Shown one piece after another: positions 33,828 to 46,789 of a stretch of 64,000 bases of DNA. The stretch is taken from NCBI RefSeq assembly GCF_963169125.1, contig NC_084802.1:41314607-41378606 (forward strand). The letters run 5' to 3'. Under the pieces are notes generated by a model. It saw only the letters and a list, made by a program, of their open reading frames with translations. It was not told where the DNA came from and did not search any database. Made by a program: the position numbers and the translations under genes. Position 1 is the first letter of the stretch, and each line of letters begins with the position of its first letter. Source of the stretch: Humulus lupulus (lineage: Eukaryota; Streptophyta; Magnoliopsida; Rosales; Cannabaceae).

Positions 33828-35312
33828 CTCTATATTTTAGATTTATTAATTGAGCTTTCGGACTTAAAAAGTTACATGAAATAGAGTGTTTGTGCTGTTA
33901 TTATGTGGGTTTAGTCATTTTGTCTCTTAACTTTGTTTGTGTAATTTATTTTAATCAATGATGACTCTTGTGGAAAATATTGGAATTATGTTCTAAAAAA
34001 AATGTGGTATCTATTTTGAAGGCATAGCGAGAGGGTGCTTGGAAAGCTTAGTGAAGCATGTGTAAGAAAATCATATTGGAGATGAAATTCTGGCAATTGT
34101 TGCAACATAAGTTAACTTTGCTGCAGCAAAGTGTGGGCAGCCAACAACATAAAGTCTGCACACTTGGCATGTACTTAGATGAGGTGCAAAGGAGCTGCAA
34201 AATTCTGAAAAGGCAAAGGATGTGGTCCCCCACGTGTAGAGAGAGAAGGGGAGGGTTTATACCCTTTGTGAGCCCAAAAAGAAATAATATTGTTCTCCAA
34301 GAAAAAAAGAACCAGCCGCCCATGCTCCATTGAAGGGGACTTCTCTGTATTTCTTTGAGCTGAATCATCAAGAAGAGAAGAAGAAGGAGAAGGAAGCTAG
34401 AAGAAGAAGAGGATTAAGAGTTAGAAGACAAAGAAGAGAATATCTCTATCAATTTGGCTTGTTCTTCTAAACTCTACTTTCATATAATTTTATTTTCTTT
34501 TTCTTTCTTCCTTGAACTCTTGAGATAATGTTGAATGTTTATTGTGGTGACTTGGGTATTTTTACTATGACTTAAATTGTTTGTGTTAGGCATATTGATG
34601 AACCCTAATTTGCAATTGCCCCCAAATTGTTGACTGTTTTATGAAAATTTTCTCTTGTTCAATTGAGTTGTTTTTATTGTGCAAATCTCTTGCTTGAGAA
34701 TGATCAACTTAGGTGAGAGACAAGCTAGTTTTAATTCCGGAAGGGTAAAAATTAGTGGAAATGCTTGATTGATGCATGTTGATACTTTTGTTATTGATTA
34801 GTGAATAACTTAGGAATATTTTATTCACCTTGCAAACTTGAAGGATTGATGCTTGGAATTATGTTCTTGAAATTAAATTTAGCATAGGAATATGTGAATC
34901 TAATTGATGGAACTTTAACATGAGCATTTGGAAAAATGGCATGTGCATTAAATTGGAAATCCTAGTTACAAGAGAACTTTGCTATGAACTTTGTTGCAAC
35001 ATCAGGGGCAAAACTGCACATTAGGGGAATTTGATATGCCTAACTTTTATCATCATAGTAATTACAATTTGTCATTTTCCAGCTTTATTGTTAAAAGACT
35101 AAATTAATTCTCTTGTTTAGTTCTTTTTGTTCTTTAGTTCAATTGATTAAGTCATAAAAAAAAAGGGATTGTTAATTGTACCCCAAATTGTTTGATGATG
35201 ATTTTTACAATATTTGTTTGGCAATCCTTGAGGAGACGATAAAAATTACTTTCATTATATTACTTGTTCAACGATTGTGTACACTTGCACACACTTAGGA
35301 AACTCTGCAACA
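33828..35312. mobile_element. Unclassified 1.5-kb insertion in element D gag
   Basis: It interrupts the D gag where element B is continuous. The flanks CAGGTTAATAA (33817-33827) and CAGGTCAATAA (35313-35323) form a 9-11 bp target duplication with one mismatch. The insert is AT-rich, with a GA-rich block at 34370-34440, and has no ORF of note. I find no matching terminal inverted repeats, no poly-A tail and no LTRs. The duplication length suits a Mutator-like element or a degraded non-LTR retroelement. Confidence 0.6.
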
Positions 35313-35440
35313 CAGGTCAATAAACAATTGTTGCCAGTTATCAGGAGTTGGCTGTGGAATCTGACTCTGGTCATTCTCTTAACCCTCACTGTTATTCTGG
35401 CCTTGATCTTCCTGGCCAGCTGATGAATCTGTCTATCTTG
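35313..35440 (-). pseudogene. Element D gag N-terminal remnant
   Basis: On the minus strand this matches the start of gag in element B (the Gln/Asn-rich stretch and the CCACAGCCA and CTGGCA segments), with in-frame stops. The insertion at 33828-35312 separates it from the rest of gag. Positions 35441-35873 are the non-coding leader. Confidence 0.7.
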
Positions 35441-35873
35441 GAATCATTCTTACAACTTAAACCTTACTGCAATTGTCAATATGGCCAGTTAGGCAGTTAT
35501 AACTAATCCTCTTGCCGCCTCACGATCCAAGAACAATAAATAATCACCCATATTCCACAATTATACAGATATACAAATGGATACATGGTCATAGCATTTA
35601 GCATATAATATGTATCAATTGATAATTCACAATGAACAATACTAATAAGCATGTTCTAGCAATATCAGTACTAATAAGCGCATTCTTGCTGATGATGCAG
35701 TAGTCAAGGCCAAGCCTTATCAATGTATTTCATGTAGACCGGTAAAGCATTTATACTTTATTTAAGCAGTTAAATATATAACTACATAAATAGTTACCAA
35801 ACCATGAGCCGAGCTTGACTTCAGTGACGAGTGTACATGCCTAGCCAGTCTACAGGTTCCCAAAACCTTGGCA

Positions 35874-35886
35874 TGCTATGATACCA
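35874..35886 (-). other. Element D primer-binding site (initiator-Met tRNA type)
   Basis: Minus-strand TGGTATCATAGCA matches the usual TGGTATCAGAGCA with one change and lies three bases inside the 5' LTR. Confidence 0.85.
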
Positions 35887-35889
35887 AGT

Positions 35890-37737
35890 TGTAACGCCCT
35901 GGTTACTCCAAGACCGTTACTGTGAGCTTTGAACCGTGCTTAACTCACTAATCGAATCATTTGGTTATAAACTTGAATCTAGGTGTTGTTAATAGGCTAA
36001 GGTGAAAAAAAAACTTGATCAAAAGGAAATGATATATTTTATTTAAAACATAAAATTGTACATGGGCCCAAAAAAGCGTTTATAAGTTATTTACAATTCA
36101 AAATGGTCATTACAGTGTAAAAATTACAACCTGCCGACCTAAGAGGAAAAAATAGGGTTAACCCCTAGTCCCTTCGAGAAACTCCTTGGCCGTGGCGGTC
36201 AAGCGGCCGCATATGTACACATATCCACCTAAGCTCTTCACTCAAGGCTGGGTGAGTTTTTCTTTTCCTTTACATGCACCACATAGCACCCGTGAGCCAA
36301 GGCTCAACAAGAAAACTCATTACTGCATGTATATAATTTCAGATGATGATTATGATAATCATCCATATCTTATAGCCCTAAACAGATGAGTGATTGTTGT
36401 GTAAGTCACAAATGTGGGTTTCACACCCTTAGCAAATGAGTGACCACGGAGCCACTAGCTTAAACCAGATGAGTGACTAATGAGTGAGTCACTAATGTAA
36501 ACCAAATGAGTGACCATGGAGTCACTAATGTGGGTTCTACACCCTTAGCCATGTGACGATGCAGTCACCTGGGCCTTCGGGCCCTGGCTCCAAGTGACTA
36601 GCCATTAGACTAGACAAGCGCTTTTAGTTTTCATCGAACTTGAGGTCGGTCAAGCATTAATGCTCATGATGAGTCATTAAATGCTTATGTCAATTAGATC
36701 TAATCTTTTTGGCTTGCGTTAAACACGCTAAAATTGTTCTTGACTCGTAAGTCAATACCATACGACCAGTGCTCAGTACTACTGCCGAACTTGAATAGTA
36801 AGTCACAACTTCACTGTTAATACTGACACCATTGCCGATTCTGACTAATAAGTCAGTGCCATTCATAAGTAAGCAAGATTGCTAAGAATTTAATATGTAA
36901 TCAATGTCCACATATATGTCACTCAACATGCCTCATGAATAACCATGCATGTCACATATGGGGTGCAGTTTTCTTACCTCTGGTTCGAGCGAGAAATAGT
37001 AAAAGAACGACCCTTGAGAACGATCAGTCTTTTAGTTCCTTAGCGGTCACCTAGTCATAACCAAATATGGGATTCCATAAATAAAATAAATAATAAAAGG
37101 TTCTCGAATCAATACCTAGCCTCTGGGATGTCAAATCCTACTAAACCGGGTAGTAGGAACGATCCCGAGGCCTAAGGTTTGAGTTCCCATGACAAAAACA
37201 CATTTATGGCCAAAAATGCTCTTAAGATCCACAACCCTACATCCACCATGCCGCGGCCCACCTCCCAAACAAAGGCGCCAACCTCAAGCTCCTGCACTCT
37301 ATGCTGCGGCATGCCTTCCAAGCGTCGCAACCCTACTTTCCCATCAGCCAAATACCCTTGTTTTCTCCCATCAAAACCTCTTTTCCCCCTCTTTTAATCC
37401 TTCAAAAAACTCACTCAAACATCTCCAAATCCAAACCAAGCATTACCACAACCCAATCAACATTCCAACAACAAAACCCACGCTTTGAACCACTAAAAAC
37501 CACACCAATTACTCAATTCTATAATCGAAAGTTCTAGCTCAAAACTAACTTCAAAACAGAGTAAAAAATAGAAATTTCATGGCTGAATCTTACCTCAAGC
37601 TCAAGATTAAATGCTCTTCAATGGTTGAACACAATCCTAAACCCTCAAGCTTGAATCCTCAATTGGAGCTTCAAAAATTTAAAGGGAAGGAGAAGGAGAA
37701 GATGATCGCGGGAGAGGAAAAATAGTGCTATGTTTTG
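35890..37737 (-). repeat. Element D 5' LTR, first part
   Basis: It matches 26875-28770 and stops at TTTTG, where element B is inserted. The remainder of the LTR is 60016-60608. Confidence 0.92.
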
Positions 37738-40064
37738 TGTAATGCCCCGAATTCTCCGATGAGGTTTAGTGGCAGTTTAGTAGGCCGAGAGGGCCGTAAT
37801 TATTTAATAACACCATTAAATGAATATATGCATGTTTATGTGAATTATATTATGATATAATGATATATGCATGCATGTGAGTCCACATTTGATATATTAT
37901 GTTGTTTTGATAATTTGGCCCATTGAGGGTAAATTTGTGTATTTGGGTGCATGATGTGATTTGTGAATGATATTCCATTATTATGGAGATATATTCGAGC
38001 TATTCAGCATGAGACGGTCATTTTTAGTGGATTAGCGATTTTGTCATAACGGGGTCAATTTTGGGGTAATAGGAATGCTTATTTGATGATGAATTGGGAA
38101 TATTTGAGATCAGGGTGAAATTCTGGAGGTTTTGACTATAATGTCCCCGGGGGTATTTTTGGGACCCCAAGCATTAGGTTTTATTTGAGGTTACTTAAGC
38201 TTGAAGTAGCTGTCAGATAGAACGTACGATTAGAAAACCTCTCGTTCTCCTTCGTTAGTTCATTTTTGCCACCCGAAGCATATTTGAAGAAATCTTGAGT
38301 TTTAGGAGTCAGAATCAAGTGAGGATCGAGGCGTAGTGATCCTAGGAAAGATTAGAAGCTTCTTGACCGAAGGATTTGATAGAAAACAACTTAATCGAAG
38401 GTAGTCTAAGTTTAAATTTTTGAGTTTTTAGAGTTTCTAAGCTTTGAATTGGACTTTGTGAATTGTTGAGTTTTCAATTCGTTTGAACCTTGGGTTTTGA
38501 AGGTTTTGATGCATTGGGAAGCTTGGGATCTTGTTTTGATAGTTGGGGAATGTTTAGGTATGATTTTGGAGGCTTTGGAGTGTAAGAAACACGTTTGGGA
38601 ATGGCCCAAAGTTGAGGGTCGCGGCCCTGTTCTTGGGGTGCCGCGGCCCTGCCTTGAAGAATCAGGTGGGGTTTTTGTGCTTGCTGGGCGCCGCGGCCCT
38701 TGATGGAGGGCGCCGTGGCCCTTCCCTCAGGAAACTCTAGGGGCCGCGACCCAAGGTGCTAGGGCCGCAGCCCTTGTCCAGTTTTCGCCCTGTTTGCTCG
38801 TTTTGACCCCGGAAACCTAGATTTAGGCCTCGGGAGTGTCCCTACTACTTGGATTAGTTTGGATTGATCTCTCGGAGGCTATATATTGGTTTAAGAACCT
38901 TTGATTATCATGTTATTGATGGTATCCTATAATTTGTTATGATTAGGTAACTGCTAAAGGACTAAAAGCTAAACCGTTCTCAAGGGTCGTTCATTTGTTC
39001 ATTCTAGCTCGAATCAGAGGTAAGAAAACTACACCCCAAATGGGACATGCATGGTTAATCATGAGGCATGTTGGTTGTATAAATGTGGACATGAATTGAT
39101 TGTGGAATACTTAGCAAATCTTGCTCACTTGTGCATGGTACTGACTCATTAGTCAGATTTGGCAAAGGTGCTAGTATTAACTATGAAGCTGTGACTTATT
39201 AGTCAGGTTCGGCAGTGGTATTGGGCACTGGTCACATTGCGCTGACTCATTAGTCAAGACGGCCTTAGCGTGTTCAACGCAAGCTAATAAAGATTAGATC
39301 TAATCGACTTTCTGCATTGAATGACTCAAAGAGCATTAATGCCGGACCGACCTCAAGTTCGATGAATACTATAAGCGTTTGAAGGCTAGTGGCTTACCTA
39401 GCAGCCACTCTTCCATTTGAACTAGTGACCTTCTTGTCAGTCGCTCAGTATGGTTTACCAGAACCTGTTGAAGGCTAGTGGCTTATCTGGCAGCCACTCT
39501 TCCATTTGAACTAGTGACTTGCTTGTCAGTCACTCAGTATGGTTTATCAGAACCTCAAGTGATATTCACTCATCTGTTAGAAAGCTATGGGCTCTGTGTG
39601 ATTATAATGATAATCATTTGATGATGTTTACATATAATACTATGTTTTCTTGCTGGGCTTGGCTCATGGGTGCTATGTGGTGCAGGTAAAGGAAAAGAAA
39701 AGCTCACCCAGTCTTGAGTGGAGAGCTTAGGTGGTGATGTGTACATATGCAGCCGCTTGACCACCACGGCCAAGGAGTTCTAAGAGGAACTAGGGGGTTT
39801 ACCCTATTTTTGCCGCTTAGGTCGGCGGGGTTTGAAATTTTGGAATAGTAATGACCTTTTGAGTTGTAAATAACTTGTAAATGTTCTTGTGGGCCCATGA
39901 AAAGTTTTATGTATCAATAAAACATATCCTTTCCTTTTTATTGGTTTTCTCCTTAACCTGCTAATAACACTTAGAACACATTTTTAACCAAAGGACTCAG
40001 GCAATGAGTCAAATTTTTGGTTCACCGTTCACCGTAACTGTTCTGGGGTAACCAGGACGTTACA
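37738..40064 (+). repeat. Element B 5' LTR
   Basis: It runs from TGTAATGCCCCG to GGACGTTACA and is 2,327 bp long. It has a GC-rich patch with repeated CCGCGGCCC and relatives (38618-38785) and an 89-bp tandem repeat (39381-39557). The right LTR lacks about 20 bp of the GC-rich patch. Confidence 0.95.
39381..39557. repeat. Two tandem 89-bp units in the element B LTR
   Basis: Units begin GAAGGCTAGTGG at 39381 and 39470 and share CAGCCACTCTTCC, AACTAGTGAC and GTCAG...CTCAGTATGG. In the right LTR, element C is inserted in the second unit. Confidence 0.85.
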
Positions 40065-40067
40065 ATT

Positions 40068-40080
40068 TGGTATCAGAGCA
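40068..40080 (+). other. Element B primer-binding site (initiator-Met tRNA)
   Basis: TGGTATCAGAGCA, the exact plant initiator-Met tRNA complement, lies three bases after the 5' LTR. The leader from here to gag (40081-40416) is non-coding. Confidence 0.95.
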
Positions 40081-40416
40081 ATGCCAAGGTTAAGGTTCAT
40101 GTAGACTGGCTGGGCATGTACACACATCACTGAAGTCAAGCTCGACTCATGGTTTGGTAACTATTTATGTAGTTATGTGCATAACTGCCTAAATGTGGTG
40201 CATGTGCTTTACCTGTATGCATGATACACTGTGTTGAACCTGTGCCCTTGAAATATTATGAATTGTTATGTGATACATGCTGAGTGCTGAATGCCATAAA
40301 CATGTATTTGCTTTTGAATATTGAATGACTATGGAATATGATAATTGTCTGCTTGTTCTTGGACCGTGAGGCGACAAGAGGTTTAGTTATTACTACCTGA
40401 CTGGCCGTATTGATCA

Positions 40417-43400
40417 ATGTTTCAGCAAGGTATATCAGAAATAAGAATGAATCCAGAACAGACAGATACTACAGCTGGTCAAAGTGACCAGGGCCAGAAT
40501 AACAATAACAGCCAGGGTCAGAAAAATGACCAGTCTCGGATTCCACAGCCAGCTCCTGCAAACTGGCAGCAATTGTTTAATGACTTGCAGGCAACAGTGT
40601 TGAAACAAGGAGAGGAGCTTCGCCTCCTGAGACAACAACAAGTGCCTGCAGTGGTTGGTGTATTAGAGGCACCTTTTGTGTCGATGCCAGTAGTTGGGCA
40701 GCTGCCTGAGGTAGGAAATAAATGGGAACCTCTTTATGAAAGGTTCAGGTTCAGGAAGCAACAACCTCCTATTTTTTAGGGCAGTGCAGATCCTGCCAAG
40801 GCAGAACAATAGATGAGCATGATTACCACTATCTTTGACTTTATGAGGGTAACTGGTAATGAGAGGGTGGCTTGTGTTACCTATATGTTTTGGAAGGATG
40901 CCCGGATTTGGTGGGAAGAGATTACCCAGACCAAGAATGTTAATGCCCTGAGCTGGGAGGAGTTTCAGACCTTGTTTAATGAAAAGTATTACAATGATGC
41001 CATCAGGGCAGCTAAAGCTGAGGAATTCATTAGGCTACTTCAAGGAAGTTTATCAGTTACAAAATATGCCTTAAAATTTGACCGTTTGGCAAAGTTTGCC
41101 AAGGAACTGGTGCCCACTGATGGGACCAGGAGAGAGAGATTCCTTCAAGGGCTACAGCCCAGGTTAGCCCGTGATGTACGTATCACCACTGTGGCGGGGG
41201 TTACTACCTACGCACAGGTGGTTGAGAAGGCACTCACAGCTGAGAGTGCAGAGACCAAGATTTGGCGTGACAGTGCAGCTAGAAAGGATTTCAGGAGGAC
41301 AGTTCCTCCATTTGTGGGTTCTGGTAGGGGTGTTGGCCCCAGTGATTAGAAGAGGAAGGTTCCTGATACCTTCTCAGTTCCAGGTCCTGACAGGAGGCCC
41401 CGTGGTATTACAATGGGTCATCCTGGGGGTAGTGAAGCCTGGAAGACTCGTCCTGAATGCCCTAGATGTAAGAGGCGCCATTTGGGAGAGTGTAGGGCAA
41501 AGGCCTGCTACTTGTGTGGAGCAGTGGGTCATCTCAAGAAAGATTGCCCTCAGGTAGGGAGAGAAGAACCCAGGAAGGTGGACAGCTCGGCCCCAGCTCG
41601 AGTGTTCACGTTGACTCAAGCAGAAGCTGAGGCTTCCCCCTCAGTTGTTACAGGTCAGCTTCTTAGTGCTGGAATCCCTTATAATGTGTTGATTGATTCT
41701 GGTGCTACACATTCTTTTGTTGCTAGTAGCATTATTGATAGATTGTGTAGACCTTGTGATTTCTATGCTGTGGGATTTGGTACTTTGTTACCCACTGGAG
41801 AGTTAGTGGTATCCAGGAGATAGGTTAGATCTTTGCCAGTGACAGTGGAGGGCAGAGAGTTGTCAGTGCACTTGATAAAGTTAGTTATGACTGACTTTGA
41901 TATGATACTGGGTATGGATTGGTTGGCAAAGTATGCGGCAACTATTGATTGCAGAAGGAAGATGGTCACCTTTGAGCCTGAAGGTGAGGATCCTTTTGTG
42001 TTTGTTGGTGTCGTTCATGGACCTCACATTCCTATGATTTCTGTGTTGAGGGCCAGGGATCTATTGCAAAGAGGTTGCATTGGATTCTTAGCCAGTGTGG
42101 TTGATACCACCCAAGTCATGCCAGTGAGACCAGAGGATACCAGACTTGTATGTGAATTCCTGGATGTGTTTCCAAAAGATTTGCCAGGATTGCCACCACA
42201 TAGGGAAATTGAGTTTGTTATAGAACTGGCACCAGGGACGGAGCCAGTGTCTAGAGCACCATACAGAATGGCCTCAGCTGAGTTGAAAGAATTGAAGGTG
42301 CAATTGCAAGAGCTGTTAGACTTGAGTTTTATTAGACCTAGTTTCTCACCTTGGGGTGCGCCAGTTCTGTTTGTGAAAAAGAAGGATGGTTCTCTGAGAA
42401 TGTGTATAGATTACAGGGAACTGAATAAGTTGACAATTAAGAATAAGCATCCTTTGCCAAGGATAGATGATCTGTTCGATTAGTTGCAAGGTAAGAAGGT
42501 ATTCTCAAAGATCGACCTTCGTTCTGGTTAACATCAGTTGAGGGTTAAGGAGGGAGATATACCGAAGACTGCCTTTCACACTAGGTATGGGCATTATGAG
42601 TTTCTAGTTATGTCATTTGGATTGACTAATGCCCCTACTGCTTTTATGGATCTAATGAACAGAGTGTTCAAGGATTACTTAGACCAGTTTGTGATCGTCT
42701 TCATCGATGATATTCTAGTATATTCTCAGACTGAGTTAGAGCATGAGCAGCATCTGAGGTTAGTTCTACAAAGACTGAGAGAACACAAGTTGTTTGCTAA
42801 ATTTAAGAAGTGTGAGTTCTGGTTGTCTCAAGTATCCTTTCTTGGACACATTTTCAGTAAGGAGGGGATTAAGGTAGATCCAGCAAAGATTGAGGCGGTC
42901 AAAGATTGGCCAAGGCCAAAGAATGCTTCTGAGGTTAGAAGTTTCCTTGGATTGGCGAGTTATTACAGGCGTTTCGTGGAAGGGTTCTCAAAGATTGCTA
43001 GTGCTTTGACTAAGCTGACACGCAAGAGTCAGAAATTTGTGTGGTCAGATAGATGTGAGAACAGCTTCCAGGAACTGAAGCAGAGATTGATTACAGCTCT
43101 GATTCTGAGTCTTCCAACAGACCAGGAGAAGTTTATGATTTACTGTGATGCTTCTCATCAGGGTTTGGGCTGTGTTTTGATGCAATCAGAGAAGGTGATA
43201 GCTTATGCTTCTCGTCAGCTGAAGGAGTATGAAAAGAGATATCCCACTCATGATTTAGAGTTGGCAGCTATGGTTTTTGCTTTGAAGATATGGAGGCATT
43301 ATCTCTATGGAGAAAAGTGCGAGATCTATACAGACCACAAGAGCCTGAAATACTTCTTCACCCAGAAAGACCTGAACATGAGACAAAGGCGTTGGCTGGA

Positions 43401-45024
43401 TTTGGTAAAAGATTATGATTGTGAAATTCTGTATCATCCAGGAAAAGCCAACGTGGTAGCTGATGCTTTGAGCCAGAAGGGTCCTGGGCAGATTCATGGT
43501 ATGAGGCTGATAGCTAGAGAGTTAGCAGATGATATGACCAGAGCTGGTATAGAGTTATTGGTGGGCCAGTTGGCTAACATTACACTACAGTCTATGCTGT
43601 TGGAGAGAATCAAAGTCGGTCAGTTGAGTGATCCACAACTGATCAAGATCAGAGAGGATGTTCTGGCTAGAGCATCCATAGATTATTCAGTGTCTGAAAC
43701 AGGCTTGTTGAGATACAAAGGGCGGATATGTGTTTCGTTAGATACTGCATTGAGGCGAGAGATTCTGGATGAATCTCATACTACACCTTACTCTTTGCAT
43801 CCAGGCACCACGAAGATGTATCAGGATGTGAGATCGTTATATTGGTGGCCGGGGATGAAGAGAGATGTAGTAGAGTATGTGGCTAAGTGCTTGACATGTC
43901 AACAGGTCAAGGTTGAGCATCAGAGGCCGGCAGGGTCATTACAGCCTCTGGATATCCCAGAGTGGAAGTGGGAAGACATCACAATGGATTTTGTGGTGGG
44001 CTTACCCAGGACTACTGGTCAGCATGATTCTATTTGGGTGATAGTGGATCGCTACACCAAGTCAGCTCACTTTCTGCCAGTGACGACCACTTATACAGTT
44101 GATCAGTATGCAGATCTCTATGTGAAAGAGATCGTGCGCCTCCATGGAGCACCTAGGTCGATCGTGTCAGATCGAGACCCCACTTTTACTTCCAAGTTTT
44201 GGGGGAGTTTGCAGAAAGCCATGGGGACACAGTTGAAGTTCAGTACAGCTTATCATCCTTAGACAGATGGGCAATCTGAGAGGAAAATTCAGATTCTGGA
44301 AGACATGCTGAGAGCATGTGTGCTGGACTTTGGTGGATCTTGGAGTAAGTATCTGCCTTTGATAGAATTCTCCTATAATAACAGTTATCAGTCTACCATT
44401 AGAGTTGCACCTTATGAGATGATGTATGGTAGGAAGTGCAGATCTCCCATTCATTGGGATGAGACAGGTGAAAGGAGATACTTAGGTCCTGATGCAGTTC
44501 AGAGGACCAGTGAGGCTATTGAGAAGATTAGAGCTCAGATGGTCACTTCTCAGAGTAGACAGAAGAGCTATGCAGATCCCAAGCGCAGGAACGTGGAGTT
44601 CTAGGTAGGAGACTATGTTTTCCTCAGAGTCTCGCCATGGAAAGGGGTGAGAAGGTTTGGGAAGAAAGGCAAGCTAAGTCCTAGATTTTTAGGTCCATTT
44701 GAGATCCTGGAGAGGATTGGTCACGTGGTTTATAGATTGGCATTGCCTCCGGCGTTGTCTGCCGTGCATAATGTGTTCCATGTATCAGCTCTTCGGAGGT
44801 ATGTATCTGATGTGAGCCATATTTTGAGTTATGAAGATCTGGAGCTTGAACCAGATCTCTCCTTTGAGGAGCAGCCAATTCAGATACTTGACAGAAAAGA
44901 TAAGGTCCTCAGGAATAAGACGATACCTTTGGTTAAGGTATTGTGGAGGAACAGCAAGGTCGAGGAAGCGACCTGGGAGCTGGAGTCAGATATACAGAGT
45001 CAGTATCCTGAGCTGTTCAGGTAA
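40417..45024 (+). pseudogene. gag-pol: Element B gag-pol polyprotein with chromodomain, eight in-frame stops
   Basis: One frame of 1,536 codons runs from ATG 40417 to TAA 45022 with no frameshift. The order is as follows. Gag comes first, with zinc motifs near residues 345-375 (CPRCKRRHLGEC and CYLCGAVGHLKKDC). The protease has IDSGATHSF near 426, RT has FIDDIL near 762, and RNase H has [10 protein letters not shown] near 906. The integrase has a zinc finger from about 1121 and a D, D, E triad ([20 protein letters not shown]). The chromodomain lies near 1505-1535 (VKVLWRN ... EATWELE). Stops are at 40777, 40810, 41347, 41821, 42481, 42529, 44260 and 44602. By comparison with D and the family, four are CAG to TAG and two TGG to TAG. 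All catalytic motifs remain. It is a recently inactivated Tekay copy. Confidence 0.93.
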
Positions 45025-45043
45025 ATTTCAGGGACGAAATTTT

Positions 45044-45060
45044 AGTAAGGAGGGGATAGT
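45044..45060 (+). other. Element B polypurine tract
   Basis: AGTAAGGAGGGGATAGT directly precedes the 3' LTR. Confidence 0.8.
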
Positions 45061-46789
45061 TGTAATGCCCCAAATTCTCTGATGAGGTTTAGTGGCGGTT
45101 TAGTTGGCCGGGAGGGCCGTAATTGTTTATTACGCCATTAAATGAATATATGCATGTTTATGTGAATTATATTATGATATAATGATATATGCATGCATGT
45201 GAGTCCACATTTCATATATTATGCTATTTTGATAATTTGGCCCATTGAGGGTAAATTTGTGTATTTGGGTGCATGATGTGATTTGTGAATGAGATTCCGA
45301 TATTATGGAGATATATTCGAGCTATTCGGCATGAGACGGTCATTTTTAGTGGATTAGCGGTTTTGTCATAACAGGGTCAATTTTGGGGTAATAGGAATGT
45401 TTATTTGATGATGAATTGTGAATATTTGAGATCAGGGTGAAATTCTGGAGGTTTTGACTATAATGTCCCCGGGGGTATTTTCGGGACCCCGAGTATTAGG
45501 TTTTATTTGAGGTTACTTAAGCTTGAAGTAGCTGTCAAATAGAACGTACGATTAGAAAACCTCTCGTTATCCTTCGTTAGTTCATTTTTGCCACCCGAAG
45601 CATATTTGAAGAAATCTTGAGTTTTAGGAGTCAGAATTAAGTGAGGATCGATGCGTAGCGATCCTAGGAAATATTAGAAGCTTCTTGACCGAAGGATTTG
45701 ACAGAAAACAACCTAATCGAAGGTAATCTAAGTTTAAAGTTTTGAGTTTTTAGAGTTTCTAAGCTTTGAATTGAACTTTGTGAATTGTTGAGTTTTCGAT
45801 TCGTTTGAACCTTGGGTTTTGAGGGTTTTGATGCATTGGGAAGCTTGGGAATCTTGTTGATGATTGGGGAATGTTTAGGTATGATTTTGGAGGCTTTGGA
45901 GTGTTAGAAACACATTTGGGAATGGCCCAGAGTTGAGGGCCGTGACCTTGTTCTTGGGGTGCCGCGGCCCTGCCTTGAAGAAGCAGGTGGGGATTTTGTG
46001 CTTGCTGGGCGCCGTGGCCCTTGCCTCAGGTAACTCTGGGGGCCGCGGCCCAAGGTGCTAGGGCCGCAGCCCTTGTCCAGTTTTCACCCCGTTTGCTCGT
46101 TTTGACCCCAAGAACCTAGATTTAGGCCTCGGGAGTGTCCCTAGTACTTGGATTAGTTTGGATTGATCTCTCGGAGGGTAGATATTGGTTTGAGAACCTT
46201 TGATTATCATGTTATTGATGGTATCCTATAATGTGTTATGATTAGGTAACTGCTAAAGGACTAAAAGCTAAACCGTTCTCAAGGGTCGTTCATTTGTTCA
46301 TTCTAGCTCGAATCAGAGGTAAGAAAACTGCACCCCAAATGTGACAAGCATGGTTATTCATGAGGCATGTTGGTTGTATAAATGTGGACATGAATTGATT
46401 GTGGAATACTTAGCAAATCTTGCTCACTTGTGCATGGTACTGACTCATTAGTCAGATTTGGTAAAGGTGCTAGTATCAACTGTGAAGTTGTGACTTGTTA
46501 GTCAGGTTCGGCAGTGGTACTGAGCACTGGTCACATTGCGCTGACTCATTAGTCAGGACGGCCTTAGCGTGTTCAACGCAAGCTAATAAAGATTAGATCT
46601 AATCAACTTTATGCATTGAATGACTCAAAGAGCATTAATGCCGGACCGACCTCAAGTTCGATGAATACTATAAGCGTTTGAAGGCTAGTGGCTTACCTAG
46701 CAGCCACTCTTCCATTTGAACTAGTGACCTGCTTTTCAGTCACTCGGTATGGTTTACCAGAACCTGTTGAAGGCTAGTGGCTTACCTAG
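45061..46789 (+). repeat. Element B 3' LTR, first part
   Basis: It matches the left LTR from its first base up to CCTAG, where element C is inserted. Confidence 0.95.

Noticed and set aside
33828..35312. LTR or terminal inverted repeat structure in the 1.5-kb insert
   Set aside because: Comparing its two ends directly and as reverse complement showed no convincing match, so no class was assigned.
40068..40080. A tRNA-Met gene fragment
   Set aside because: Only the 13 bases complementary to the tRNA 3' end are present, placed directly after an LTR. They are primer sites (also at 35874 and 62651), not tRNA genes.
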